This document shows, one piece after another, positions 1 through 7,556 of a stretch of DNA of 64,000 bases (position 1 is its first letter; the number at the start of each line of letters is the position of its first letter). Below the pieces are notes generated by a model. That model was not told the DNA's origin. It made no database searches and saw nothing but the letters and a program-made list of their open reading frames with translations. Origin of the DNA: Cedecea neteri (lineage in GTDB: Bacteria > Pseudomonadota > Gammaproteobacteria > Enterobacterales > Enterobacteriaceae); contig NZ_CP009458.1 of NCBI RefSeq assembly GCF_000758305.1, forward strand, positions 3,782,001 through 3,846,000, given 5' to 3'. A program made the position numbers and the translations under genes.

Positions 1-460
1 TAAAAATGAAACACAAAGAAACAATAATTGAAATAACATAAGCGATCATACCTCCACCAAAAGCTACAAGAACAATGCCACTTAATAAACTAAAAACTGA
101 GTTCAGACTAAAAATTAGAAAATGGCTCTTTCTTAGCAGCAATGACTTGCATATATCTTCAAATCCCGGCTCTGAATAACTTGAAACTTGACTGACAAAC
201 ATGCCCATAAATGTGATCGACAATGCAGCGATAGTACCATGTATCCCTAAAACGCCCACCCAAACGCCAGTCGTCCAATTGAGAGAAGTACTATTTAAAT
301 AAGAAGGTGTTATCAGTAAGTATTTAAATAAGGGTCCAAAAGAATCCGAGTAAAAAACACCAAAAATCCCTGCAATTATGATCATTAAATATAAAACGAA
401 TGTTAAAATAACATTTTCATTTAACCACAAAAAATCTCGCCTTTTCTCAACACGCTTCAT
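1..460 (-). CDS. Partial multi-pass membrane protein of unknown function, cut by the window edge
   Basis: An open frame starts at an ATG at 460 and runs through the left window edge without a stop, so only about 153 N-terminal residues are visible. A GGAG ribosome binding site lies 5 nt upstream. The protein begins MKRVEKRRDFLWLNE and then shows a hydrophobic helix (about residues 17-37), a second around 67-90, and a third near 118-150. I do not recognise a family. The DNA is AT-rich, unlike the core genes to the right, and the gene lies beside a phage-gene remnant, so it is probably accessory. Confidence 0.6.
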   Translation of the reverse strand, partial: MKRVEKRRDFLWLNENVILTFVLYLMIIIAGIFGVFYSDSFGPLFKYLLITPSYLNSTSLNWTTGVWVGVLGIHGTIAALSITFMGMFVSQVSSYSEPGFEDICKSLLLRKSHFLIFSLNSVFSLLSGIVLVAFGGGMIAYVISIIVSLCFIF

Positions 461-587
461 AACATCTCCAGCATTATCCAATAACATCCCATGAAAAGGT
501 AAACTAAACCAATAGGTTTTGTTTACACCTATAGTTCACACTTTCGGCATCTCTTAATTTTTTATATATGAAGCCTATTAATTTCTG

Positions 588-1091
588 CTATTTCCTTTCC
601 TCGTCAACCATACTTACCTCTTGCTTCCTGTTATCAAATAAATTTTTCCAAGCAGCCGGGTCAGCCTTTTTCAACATCTCAGCATAACTACCCATGGGAT
701 CGCTCCTGAATTTCATGCTATCAATATTATTCCTTAGTTTCATATGCTGCCACAAATTAGAGGTTCGTCTGTCGAAACCGGTATCTTCCCGCTTCCTCAG
801 CTCACCTGTGCCGGTTGCTGAGATAAGATAGCCGTCAATGCGCAAATGCTTACCATGTAGCTTCCGTTGGTACCAGATGCGCAACGGTAAATCGCGACGG
901 GCAACGAATGTCCCGCCCTGCAATGGGGTGTATTCCTGCCAGTCTCCAGCATCCGCAGCGCGGTGCAACTAGGCAAAAAGCGGGTTTATCTTGTCGGCCT
1001 GTTCCTGATTGCGGAACCGGCGTAGCTCACGCCAGACGGATACCGGCGCGCCACCCAAAAACTGAAACTGACGAATTCCCCAGCAATATGC
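588..1091 (-). pseudogene. Remnant of P2-type phage replication endonuclease gpA (C-terminal part)
   Basis: Reading the minus strand from 1091 gives WGIRQFQFLGGAPVSVWREL, the conserved C-terminal signature of the bacteriophage P2 gpA / replication endonuclease family. It then reaches an in-frame TAG at 971-969 (FA*LHRAADAGDW, most simply a CAG-to-TAG change) and continues for 126 residues with the family-like AADAGDW and RRDLPLRIWYQ segments. Upstream the frame is closed by TGA at 1094-1092, and the catalytic tyrosine region of gpA is missing. This is a decayed, truncated gene. A 126-residue downstream piece could start at TTG 968, but it would lack any catalytic domain. Confidence 0.72.
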
Positions 1092-1243
1092 TCACCTGGC
1101 TCCCAATAACTTAAATGATGTGATGTTGCGTAACTTGCTTAGTGGCGACATGTGCATGGCATTTACTTCAACTGGTTATACCCATAAATGAAGTGACCCC
1201 ATGATATATAGTGAAACATCGCTTATAGCATGGGGCTACGAAT

Positions 1244-1264
1244 ACCGGTCTCCCGGTTTTTTTT
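1244..1264 (+). terminator. Hairpin plus T-run reading rightward toward tyrR
   Basis: ACCGG-TCTC-CCGGT is followed by eight T residues on the plus strand. No plus-strand gene precedes it. A second inverted repeat (CCCCATG at 1197-1203, CATGGGG at 1229-1235) lies just upstream. It is oriented wrongly to end tyrR, so it may end a short RNA or be a relic of the phage remnant. Confidence 0.45.
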
Positions 1265-1268
1265 ATGT

Positions 1269-2831
1269 TTACTCTTCGCCCTTCTTCTGGCTTAGTCCGT
1301 ACTCGCGCAGCTTGTTGGCGATCGCGGTATGGGAAACGCCCAGCCGTTTAGCCAGCTTACGCGTACTTGGATAACTGCGGTACAGCTGTGTTAACACGGA
1401 ACGCTCAAAGCGGCTGGTGATATCGTCCAGCGAGCCTTCCATTGCCTCTTCCCCCACGGCCAGGCTGGCCGAATCGAAGTCCGGCAGCAGGATGTCCTGC
1501 GGACGCAGCTCGTAGCCTTCCAACTGGGTTAAAGCACGGTAAATGGCGTTTTTCAGCTGACGCACGTTGCCCGGCCAGCCGTAGCGGGTCAGCACGCTGC
1601 TTAAATCGTGAGACAGCTTAGGCCGCGGTACGCCCTGCTCGTCGGCAAAGCGCGCCACAAACAGTTCCGTCAGCGGCATGATGTCCTGCGGGCGATCGCG
1701 CAGCGGCGGCAGGTTCAGGGTCAGGACGTTGAGGCGATAATAGAGATCCTCGCGGAACTCGCCTTTCTGCACCAGCTCCACCAAATTTTTTTGCGTCGCG
1801 CAAATCACGCGGACATCAACATGTACTTCGTGTTCTTCGCCTACGCGACGGAAAGTGCCGTCGTTCAGGAAGCGCAGCAGTTTAGTCTGCATACGCGGCG
1901 ACATTTCACCGATTTCGTCCAACAGCACCGACCCGCCGTTGGCCTGCTCAAAGAAGCCTTTTTTACCTTCGACAGCGTTGGCATAAGCCCCGGCCGCGTG
2001 ACCAAACAGTTCGCTTTCGATCACATCGTCAGGAATAGAGCCGCAGTTCAGCGCCAGATAAGGTTTCTGTGCTCGCTGGCTGCTCAGGTGACAGGCATTG
2101 GCCAGAAGATCTTTGCCCGTACCGGTATCGCCCACAATCAGCAGCGGAGCATTCAGCAGCGACAGTTTGCGGGCTTGCTCAACCACATGACGCATTTTCT
2201 GGCTGACGGCGACAATCTGGTCAAAGGCGCTGAAATCACTGCTGGAGAGGTTCTGCAGCTGGCGCCCCATGCGCACGGTAGAACGCAGCATCACAACCGC
2301 GCCCACCAGCAGCGGCTGATTATCTTCGCCATCCAGATGAACCGGCGTGATCTCCAGCAGGAAATTTTGCCCGTGGATCACAACATGTTCGGTATGGGAA
2401 TCGTGCGGCTCGCTTTCCAGCCAGCGGGTAAAGTTAAACCCGCTGATCAACGTGCCCGCATTATGGTTACGCAGGCGATCTTCGCTCTGCCCAAACAGCG
2501 CGCAGCTAGCCGGGTTAGCCAGCTCAACTTTACTGCGCATATCCAGCGACAACACTGGCTCCGGCAGCGCCTCAAGCAGTGCGCTCAGGGCACGGTGTTC
2601 TCGCTCAGAAGGCATCCACGGCACTTTACGCACGTCGGTAACGTCAGGGATGCGGCGAATTTCCGCCATCAGGCTGCTGAAAGATTCAAAATCAAGAGAG
2701 GAAAAATTAAGGTAAATACGCCCGATCGGGTCAATTTCGATACCGCGCAAATCAATACCGCGCAGCACTAACAGATCGAGCAGTTCACGAGTGAGACCAA
2801 GGCGGTCCTGACAAAAGACTTCCAGACGCAT
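1269..2831 (-). CDS. tyrR: TyrR, aromatic amino acid-responsive transcriptional regulator
   Basis: A 520-residue protein (E. coli TyrR 513) with an N-terminal ACT domain (about 1-70), a PAS domain (about 78-140), an AAA+ module (about 205-440) and a C-terminal Fis-type helix-turn-helix (about 489-510). Walker A is GDTGTGKD (234-241) and Walker B VLLDEIGE (about 302). The sigma54-contact loop GAFTGA is replaced by GAYANA, which fits the known use of sigma70 promoters by TyrR. With tyrosine, phenylalanine or tryptophan it represses or activates aromatic biosynthesis and transport genes. It lies downstream of ycjXF, as in E. coli. Confidence 0.97.
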   Translation of the reverse strand: MRLEVFCQDRLGLTRELLDLLVLRGIDLRGIEIDPIGRIYLNFSSLDFESFSSLMAEIRRIPDVTDVRKVPWMPSEREHRALSALLEALPEPVLSLDMRSKVELANPASCALFGQSEDRLRNHNAGTLISGFNFTRWLESEPHDSHTEHVVIHGQNFLLEITPVHLDGEDNQPLLVGAVVMLRSTVRMGRQLQNLSSSDFSAFDQIVAVSQKMRHVVEQARKLSLLNAPLLIVGDTGTGKDLLANACHLSSQRAQKPYLALNCGSIPDDVIESELFGHAAGAYANAVEGKKGFFEQANGGSVLLDEIGEMSPRMQTKLLRFLNDGTFRRVGEEHEVHVDVRVICATQKNLVELVQKGEFREDLYYRLNVLTLNLPPLRDRPQDIMPLTELFVARFADEQGVPRPKLSHDLSSVLTRYGWPGNVRQLKNAIYRALTQLEGYELRPQDILLPDFDSASLAVGEEAMEGSLDDITSRFERSVLTQLYRSYPSTRKLAKRLGVSHTAIANKLREYGLSQKKGEE

Positions 2832-2941
2832 GCAGGTGACCTTATGTTACGGAAAACGGCCTATACGACCTCCAGCCGGGCTGAAGGTCCTCATAGAGTT
2901 GCTGGGATAATAACGCAGTTAGCCGTTGGCAAGAAGATGCC

Positions 2942-2959
2942 TGTCATGAAATGTTGACA
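2942..2959 (-). promoter_or_regulatory. Candidate TyrR box upstream of tyrR
   Basis: TGTCATGAAATGTTGACA has the TGT-N12-ACA symmetry of a TyrR box and lies about 110 bp upstream of the tyrR start. This is consistent with the known autoregulation of tyrR. The assignment is from pattern only. Confidence 0.5.
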
Positions 2960-3007
2960 CTAAAAGACAAACCACTGGTCAACAAGCACGAAATTTATAC
3001 GTGAGCT

Positions 3008-3038
3008 GTAAATAACAAAGGGCAGCCGAAGCCGCCCT
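3008..3038 (-). terminator. Intrinsic terminator after ycjF
   Basis: On the minus strand AGGGCGGC-TTCG-GCTGCCCT (one G-T wobble, stable UUCG-type loop) is followed by TTTGTTATTT, directly after the ycjF stop at 3058. Confidence 0.65.
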
Positions 3039-3057
3039 TAGGGTCAATGATACAAAT

Positions 3058-4125
3058 TCAGCTGGCCGGTTTGTTTTTCCCGGAGGCCAGCGTCTCTTTC
3101 AGCTGAACCAGAAGCTGTTTGCGGAAATCGCCCAGCCGGGGCTTGTCATCCTCCAGCCACGGCAGCGGACGACAGAGTTCCATCGCCTTAATACCCAGAC
3201 GGGCAGTCAACAACCCGGCCCCAATCCCCTGCGCGGCGCGAGCCGAAAGTCTGGCGGCAATATCCTGCGACATCCAGTCCATACCAACTTCACGCACCAG
3301 TTCGCTCGCCCCGGCGAAAGCGATATTCAGCAGCACCAGGCGGAACAGGCGAATACGGCTGAAATAGCCCAGTTCGATACCGTACAGCGTGGCAATGCGG
3401 TTAATCAGGCGCAGGTTGCGCCAGGCAATAAAAGCCATATCCACCAGCGCCAGCGGGCTGACGGCGATCATCAGCGTGGATTCTGCGGCAGAGCGGCTAA
3501 TTTCACGCCGGGCCTGCGCGTCCAGCACCGGCTGAACAAGCTGAGCATAAAGCGCCACGACTTCCCGGTCGTTGTGGGTTTCATGGATCGAAGCATACCA
3601 GCGCTGCAGCGCAGGATGACCTTTATCCAGCCCGGCCTGGCTGGCCAGTTTTTCGCAGAATGCCCGCCCTCTGCCCGTGCCGTGACTGGCGAGCAGTTCT
3701 CTCGCCTCGTCACGCTCTTCGGCACGCTGGCGCAAACGCCACAACCGCCGCCATTCGCTGGCAATCGAGCCGACGCCAGCCGCGACGATAAGCCCCCCGG
3801 CAACGCCGCCGCCAAGCGCGATCCAGTCCTGAGTGACAAAAGCGTTGTGGGTCCACTGTACGCCCTGCGCTACGACGCTGACGCCAAACAGCGCCAGCCC
3901 GGCTGTCACCATTTTGCGCCACAGGCTGCGTTTCGGCCTTAAAGCGGCCTCAATAACGGCCTCGGCCTGCCCCTCTTCGTCGGCAAGCGTTTCAACGCTG
4001 GTGGTGACCGGGGTAAACTTTTGCGCTTCCGGTTCACTGAACGCGTGTGCCGCTTTCCAATCCTGCTCTTTTTCCGCCTCCAGCGGCTGCGCAAAATCGA
4101 TGCGCGGTTTAATAGGATCGCTCAT
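3058..4125 (-). CDS. ycjF: YcjF, DUF697 inner-membrane protein
   Basis: 355 residues (E. coli YcjF 353). The acidic N-terminal part (about 1-70) is followed by two hydrophobic segments (about 72-92 and 100-122) and a C-terminal DUF697-type helical domain. The start overlaps the ycjX stop by 4 nt (ATGA), so translation is probably coupled. Its biochemical role is not established in the family. Constant pairing with ycjX and closeness to the psp genes suggest an envelope-stress role. Confidence 0.93.
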   Translation of the reverse strand: MSDPIKPRIDFAQPLEAEKEQDWKAAHAFSEPEAQKFTPVTTSVETLADEEGQAEAVIEAALRPKRSLWRKMVTAGLALFGVSVVAQGVQWTHNAFVTQDWIALGGGVAGGLIVAAGVGSIASEWRRLWRLRQRAEERDEARELLASHGTGRGRAFCEKLASQAGLDKGHPALQRWYASIHETHNDREVVALYAQLVQPVLDAQARREISRSAAESTLMIAVSPLALVDMAFIAWRNLRLINRIATLYGIELGYFSRIRLFRLVLLNIAFAGASELVREVGMDWMSQDIAARLSARAAQGIGAGLLTARLGIKAMELCRPLPWLEDDKPRLGDFRKQLLVQLKETLASGKNKPAS

Positions 4126-5519
4126 CGCAATTTATCTCCAATTAAGAATTCCAGCGCCGCGTCCAGCCTGATGTGCGGCAGCGGACGGTCAACGTCCATC
4201 ACCTGCGGCCGAAACTGTTCGAACTGAAAGCCCTGGTTTTGCCAGAAAGCGTTGCCGGGCAGGCGCGAAGGCACTTCCCCTGGATACACCGTCAGCGGCG
4301 CACCATCGCTCAGGCGATTACCGCGCAGCGCCGGGATTTGCTCCCCCTGCACATCCACAATGCCGCTTTGCGTTGCCTGTACGGAAGCCAGCCCCATGCA
4401 GTCCATGCTGATACCTTCGAAGGCCGCGTTTTGCCAGGCATCCTGCACGAGCTGTTGCAGCAGAGAAACCATGTTGGCGTGCTGGTCTACCGTGACATGG
4501 TCGGCTTTAGTGGCGGCAAAAAGCAGCTTATCGATCACCGGGGAAAACAGACGGCGGAACAGCGTGCGCTGCCCATAGTGGAAGCTTTGCATTAGCTGGG
4601 TTAACGCCAGCCGCATATCGTTGAACGCCTGAGGCCCGCTGTTGAGCGGCTGCAGGCAATCCACCAGCACTATCTGCCGGTCGAAGCGCAGGAAGTGATT
4701 CTTGTAGAACCCCTTCACCACCTTTTCACAGTAATAATCAAATCGCGCGCGCAGCATGCCGATGTTGCTGCCCTTATCCGCCTGGGCCAGCTTCGACTCA
4801 CCAAAAGCGTCCACATCTGGCCACGGGAAGAACTGCAGCGCGGGCGCGCCTGCCATATCTCCGGGCAGGACAAAGCGCCCCGGCTGAATAAAGTGCAGCC
4901 CTTCATTTTTGCAGCGCATCAGGTAATCGGTCCAGGCTTCGGCAATCGCCGCCAGGCGGTTTTCGTCTGCGGGCGCGAGAGGATCTAACCCCTCGCAAAG
5001 GCGACGCCATTCGGCCGACCACTCGGCGCGCTGGCCCTGCAGCAGGCCAGTCATCTGCCGCGACCAGCTCAGGTAATCCTGCGCCAGCATGGGCAGGTCA
5101 AGCAGCCATTCACCGGGATAATCAACAATCTCCAGGTAAAGCGTGGACGTGTCTTTGAAGTGACGCAGCAGCGAGTCGTTGGAGCGGTAGCGTAACGCAA
5201 GGCGCATTTCGCTTACGCCACGGGTCGGCGTCGGCCAGGCCGGTGGCGTGCCGAAAAGCTGCGCCATACCCTCATCATAGGTAAAACGCTGAATGCCCAG
5301 ATCGCGCTGCGGCACGCGCTTAACGCCGAGCAAACGCTCTTCACGCGCGGCGCTAAGCATTGGCAGGCGTGCGCCGGTGTGAATGCCCAGCAATTGGTTG
5401 ACCATCGCGGTGATAAACGCAGTTTTACCGCTGCGGCTAAGCCCGGTTACCGCGAGGCGTAAATGACGATCGACGCCCCGGTTCACCAGGGCGTTAAATT
5501 CGTTTTTGAGTCGGTTCAT
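4122..5519 (-). CDS. ycjX: YcjX, DUF463 P-loop NTPase
   Basis: 465 residues, the same length as E. coli YcjX. A P-loop (GLSRSGKTAF, about residues 27-36) begins the GTPase-like domain, and DYPGEWLLDLP (about 124) matches the switch/DxxG region of the family. It is the first gene of ycjX-ycjF-tyrR, downstream of pspD. A sigma32-like promoter sits in the 108-bp gap upstream. The family is known to be heat-shock induced. Its precise substrate is unknown. Confidence 0.94.
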   Translation of the reverse strand: MNRLKNEFNALVNRGVDRHLRLAVTGLSRSGKTAFITAMVNQLLGIHTGARLPMLSAAREERLLGVKRVPQRDLGIQRFTYDEGMAQLFGTPPAWPTPTRGVSEMRLALRYRSNDSLLRHFKDTSTLYLEIVDYPGEWLLDLPMLAQDYLSWSRQMTGLLQGQRAEWSAEWRRLCEGLDPLAPADENRLAAIAEAWTDYLMRCKNEGLHFIQPGRFVLPGDMAGAPALQFFPWPDVDAFGESKLAQADKGSNIGMLRARFDYYCEKVVKGFYKNHFLRFDRQIVLVDCLQPLNSGPQAFNDMRLALTQLMQSFHYGQRTLFRRLFSPVIDKLLFAATKADHVTVDQHANMVSLLQQLVQDAWQNAAFEGISMDCMGLASVQATQSGIVDVQGEQIPALRGNRLSDGAPLTVYPGEVPSRLPGNAFWQNQGFQFEQFRPQVMDVDRPLPHIRLDAALEFLIGDKLR

Positions 5520-5569
5520 AAGCGTCCTGATTGCCTTCCGCTGCAGAAAATACCTTTATTGATAATATC

Positions 5570-5597
5570 AAATGGGAGCGATTGCCAGGAATCAAAG
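5570..5597 (-). promoter_or_regulatory. Candidate sigma32 (heat-shock) promoter of ycjX
   Basis: Minus-strand CTTTGAT, a 13-bp spacer, then TCCCATTT resembles the sigma32 consensus CTTGAAA-N13-17-CCCCATnT. It lies 50 bp upstream of the ycjX start, and E. coli ycjX is a known heat-shock gene. Confidence 0.5.
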
Positions 5598-5627
5598 CAT
5601 GGCGCGGAGGAACCCGCCGCCGGGAGG

Positions 5628-5858
5628 TTATTTGGCCATGCGGCGGTCGTAACGGTCATAGACGTTACGCATAATGCGGGTCAGTAACGGCTCAAGCACC
5701 ACGGCCAGCACCATTTTAAGCGGGCGACGGGCAACGGATTTTATCGCCCACGCTGCAAAACCCGCCGGGCCGAAGCGCAGCGCGGTAAGTAAAGCAAGCT
5801 TCCCGGCAAGTTTCAGGCCTGGTTTAGCTTTCTGGCTGACGGAATGGAATGTGGTCAT
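5628..5858 (-). CDS. pspD: PspD, phage shock protein D
   Basis: 76 residues (E. coli PspD 73). A small inner-membrane-associated protein with a central hydrophobic/amphipathic stretch (about 20-50, LALLTALRFGPAGFAAWAIK) and a basic C-terminus. It is the last gene of the pspABCD operon here. pspE, which follows it in E. coli, is absent and ycjX comes next. It is separated from pspC by 212 bp containing a tandem repeat array. Confidence 0.92.
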   Translation of the reverse strand: MTTFHSVSQKAKPGLKLAGKLALLTALRFGPAGFAAWAIKSVARRPLKMVLAVVLEPLLTRIMRNVYDRYDRRMAK

Positions 5859-5912
5859 TGTCTCTCCAAAAGCGGTTAATTGCGGTGTGCGGTTAGACGT
5901 TGAGTCTGGGAG

Positions 5913-6066
5913 CCCTCACCCCGGCCCTCTCCCCCAGGAGAGGGAGAAAACCTGTTTATGCCCTCTCCCTCAGTAGCAGAATAACGCCTGTTTATCCCCT
6001 CTCCCTCAGTGGCAGAATAACGCCAGTTTATCCCCTCTCCCTCAGGGAGAGGGTTAGGGTGAGGGT
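5913..6066. repeat. Three 36-bp tandem repeats inside a palindromic CCCTCTCCC element
   Basis: The unit CCCTCTCCCTCAG starts at 5961, 5997 and 6033 (exact 36-bp period). The first two units are complete and carry GCAGAATAACGCC followed by TTTAT; the third is cut after CCCTCAG. The array is framed by CCCTCACCCC...GGAGAGGG on the left and GAGAGGG...GGGTGAGGG on the right, the complementary ends of a common enterobacterial intergenic palindrome. It sits between pspC and pspD within the operon and may affect transcript stability. Confidence 0.85.
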
Positions 6067-6070
6067 TGTT

Positions 6071-6430
6071 TTACAGCTGACGAAAACGGCTGCGCAGCGT
6101 GAAAGTGTCAGACGTAATGTAACGCTCCATCGAGCGCAAACGCTGCTCACCGGCAGCCAGCTCAGCGTCCACCGCGTTCAGCAGATCGCGGTTGGTCGGT
6201 TGTGTATCTTTTTCATCTGCGCCGTAGGGCATCGGGTCCAGTACAAATGTCATCACGATGTAGGCCACCAGCACAAAGAACGACAGGCCAAAGAATATCG
6301 ATAAAATCGCAATGGCGCGGACCAGCTTGACCGGCACATCAAGGTATTGCGCAATACCCGCGCAAACTCCTTTTACCATCCTTTTCTCAGGGATACGCCA
6401 CAGCTTACGACCGGAAAATGAATTCACCAT
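6071..6430 (-). CDS. pspC: PspC, inner-membrane stress sensor
   Basis: 119 residues, equal to E. coli PspC. The PspC domain begins with the conserved KLWRIPEKRMVKGVCAGIAQ segment and a transmembrane helix follows at about 40-63. With PspB it senses inner-membrane damage and recruits PspA away from PspF. The start codon overlaps the pspB stop by one base (TAATG). Confidence 0.96.
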   Translation of the reverse strand: MVNSFSGRKLWRIPEKRMVKGVCAGIAQYLDVPVKLVRAIAILSIFFGLSFFVLVAYIVMTFVLDPMPYGADEKDTQPTNRDLLNAVDAELAAGEQRLRSMERYITSDTFTLRSRFRQL

Positions 6431-6654
6431 TAGTTGTTTCTCCAGTTCGGGTGTTCGGCATCAAGGATCTGTTCCAGAGACTGAATGCGCTCCCGCATCT
6501 GTCGCGCTTCATCGGTCAACTGGGCGAGCCGCTGCTGCTCACTCTGTGAAAGCTGCCCTGCATCAGGACGGTTGCTGTAGTGAAGCCACAGCCAAATCGG
6601 CGCCACGAACAGCACAAAGATGGTCAGCGGGATAGCAAGAAAAAGCGCAGTCAT
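6430..6654 (-). CDS. pspB: PspB, phage shock protein B
   Basis: 74 residues, equal to E. coli PspB. One N-terminal transmembrane helix (about 3-24, FLAIPLTIFVLFVAPIWLWL) is followed by a cytosolic leucine-zipper-like coiled coil (about 36-66). It partners PspC in transmitting membrane stress. It lies 61 bp after pspA and overlaps pspC by one base. Confidence 0.96.
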   Translation of the reverse strand: MTALFLAIPLTIFVLFVAPIWLWLHYSNRPDAGQLSQSEQQRLAQLTDEARQMRERIQSLEQILDAEHPNWRNN

Positions 6655-6715
6655 GTGTACTCCTTACGGGTCAGGCTTGAGTCGCGATGCGCCGGGCGCA
6701 CCGCGGCCTGGATTA

Positions 6716-7384
6716 TTATTGACGATCCTGGTTCATTTTTGCTTTCAGCGCGGCGATCTGGGCACTGATTTCATCATCGGCTTTGAGCTCGGCAAACTGG
6801 GTGTCCAGCGATTTCTGTTTGCCAAAACCGTGGCTTTCCGCCTCGGATTCCATCTGGTCGATGCGGCGCTCGAAAGATTCGAATCGGGCCATCGCTTCGT
6901 CCAGTTTACCGCTATCCAGCTGACGGCGAACATCGCGTGAAGAAGAAGCCGCCTGATGGCGCAGGGTCAGCGCCTGCTGGCGAGCGCGAGTTTCGCTCAG
7001 CTTGTTTTCCAGCTCGCCGATTTCTTTTTTCATGCGCGCCAGAGTTTCATCCACGTGCACAACTTCATTTTCCAGCGTGACGATCAGGTCAGTCAGCTTC
7101 TGTTTTTCAATCAGCGCGGCACGCGCCAGATCTTCTTTCTCTTTACGCAGCGCCAGTTCGGCTTTTTCCTGCCATTCGGCCTGCTGCGCGGTAGCCTGCT
7201 CAACACGACGGCTCAGCTGCTTCTTCTCGGCCAGCGCGCGGGCTGAAGTGGAACGCACTTCCACCAGCGTGTCTTCCATTTCCTGAATCATCAGGCGCAC
7301 CAGCTTCTGCGGATCTTCCGCTTTCTCCAGCAGGGAGTTGATATTCGCATTCACGATGTCGGCAAAACGAGAAAAAATACCCAT
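6716..7384 (-). CDS. pspA: PspA, phage shock protein A (ESCRT-III-like)
   Basis: 222 residues, the same as E. coli. It is almost wholly helical and coiled coil, opening with MGIFSRFADIVNANINSLLE, the amphipathic membrane-binding helix. PspA inhibits the AAA+ activator PspF in unstressed cells and forms membrane-protecting oligomers under stress. It is the first gene of pspABCD, transcribed from the sigma54 promoter just upstream and divergent from pspF. Confidence 0.98.
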   Translation of the reverse strand: MGIFSRFADIVNANINSLLEKAEDPQKLVRLMIQEMEDTLVEVRSTSARALAEKKQLSRRVEQATAQQAEWQEKAELALRKEKEDLARAALIEKQKLTDLIVTLENEVVHVDETLARMKKEIGELENKLSETRARQQALTLRHQAASSSRDVRRQLDSGKLDEAMARFESFERRIDQMESEAESHGFGKQKSLDTQFAELKADDEISAQIAALKAKMNQDRQ

Positions 7385-7440
7385 AATTCAATCCTCTTAG
7401 TCATTATCTCAGGTGCCAGGCACTCTGCTCTGACAGAATA

Positions 7441-7459
7441 TTGCAGCATCCGTGCCAAC
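7441..7459 (-). promoter_or_regulatory. Sigma54 promoter of pspABCD
   Basis: Minus-strand TTGGCACGGATGCTGCAA has the -24 GG and -12 GC dinucleotides with 10-bp spacing (TGGCACG-N4-CTGC), matching the sigma54 consensus and the known E. coli psp promoter. It lies 57 bp upstream of pspA. Confidence 0.9.
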
Positions 7460-7495
7460 TTTTTATTTCATTGATTAATAAGGATTCATGGAAAT

Positions 7496-7523
7496 TTGAC
7501 GATCCCACAAAAGCCGCTATAGT
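7496..7523 (+). promoter_or_regulatory. Sigma70 promoter of pspF
   Basis: TTGACG, 16 bp, TATAGT, about 34 bp upstream of the pspF ATG. It sits beside the region where PspF would bind upstream of the psp sigma54 promoter, so PspF could repress its own gene as in E. coli. Confidence 0.6.
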
Positions 7524-7556
7524 GGTTAAATTAACTAACTATTAGGGAATTTAACC

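Noticed and set aside
1608..2771. A 387-residue plus-strand ORF opposite tyrR
   Set aside because: Wholly antisense to a well-matched TyrR; its composition is the shadow of the codon pattern, and it has no credible start site or family.
4173..4595. 140-residue plus-strand ORF opposite ycjX
   Set aside because: Antisense shadow of a conserved gene without its own signals.
5961..6060. Regular 36-bp repeats as a CRISPR array
   Set aside because: The repeats are contiguous with no unique spacers, and sit within a known type of intergenic palindrome; no cas genes are in the window.
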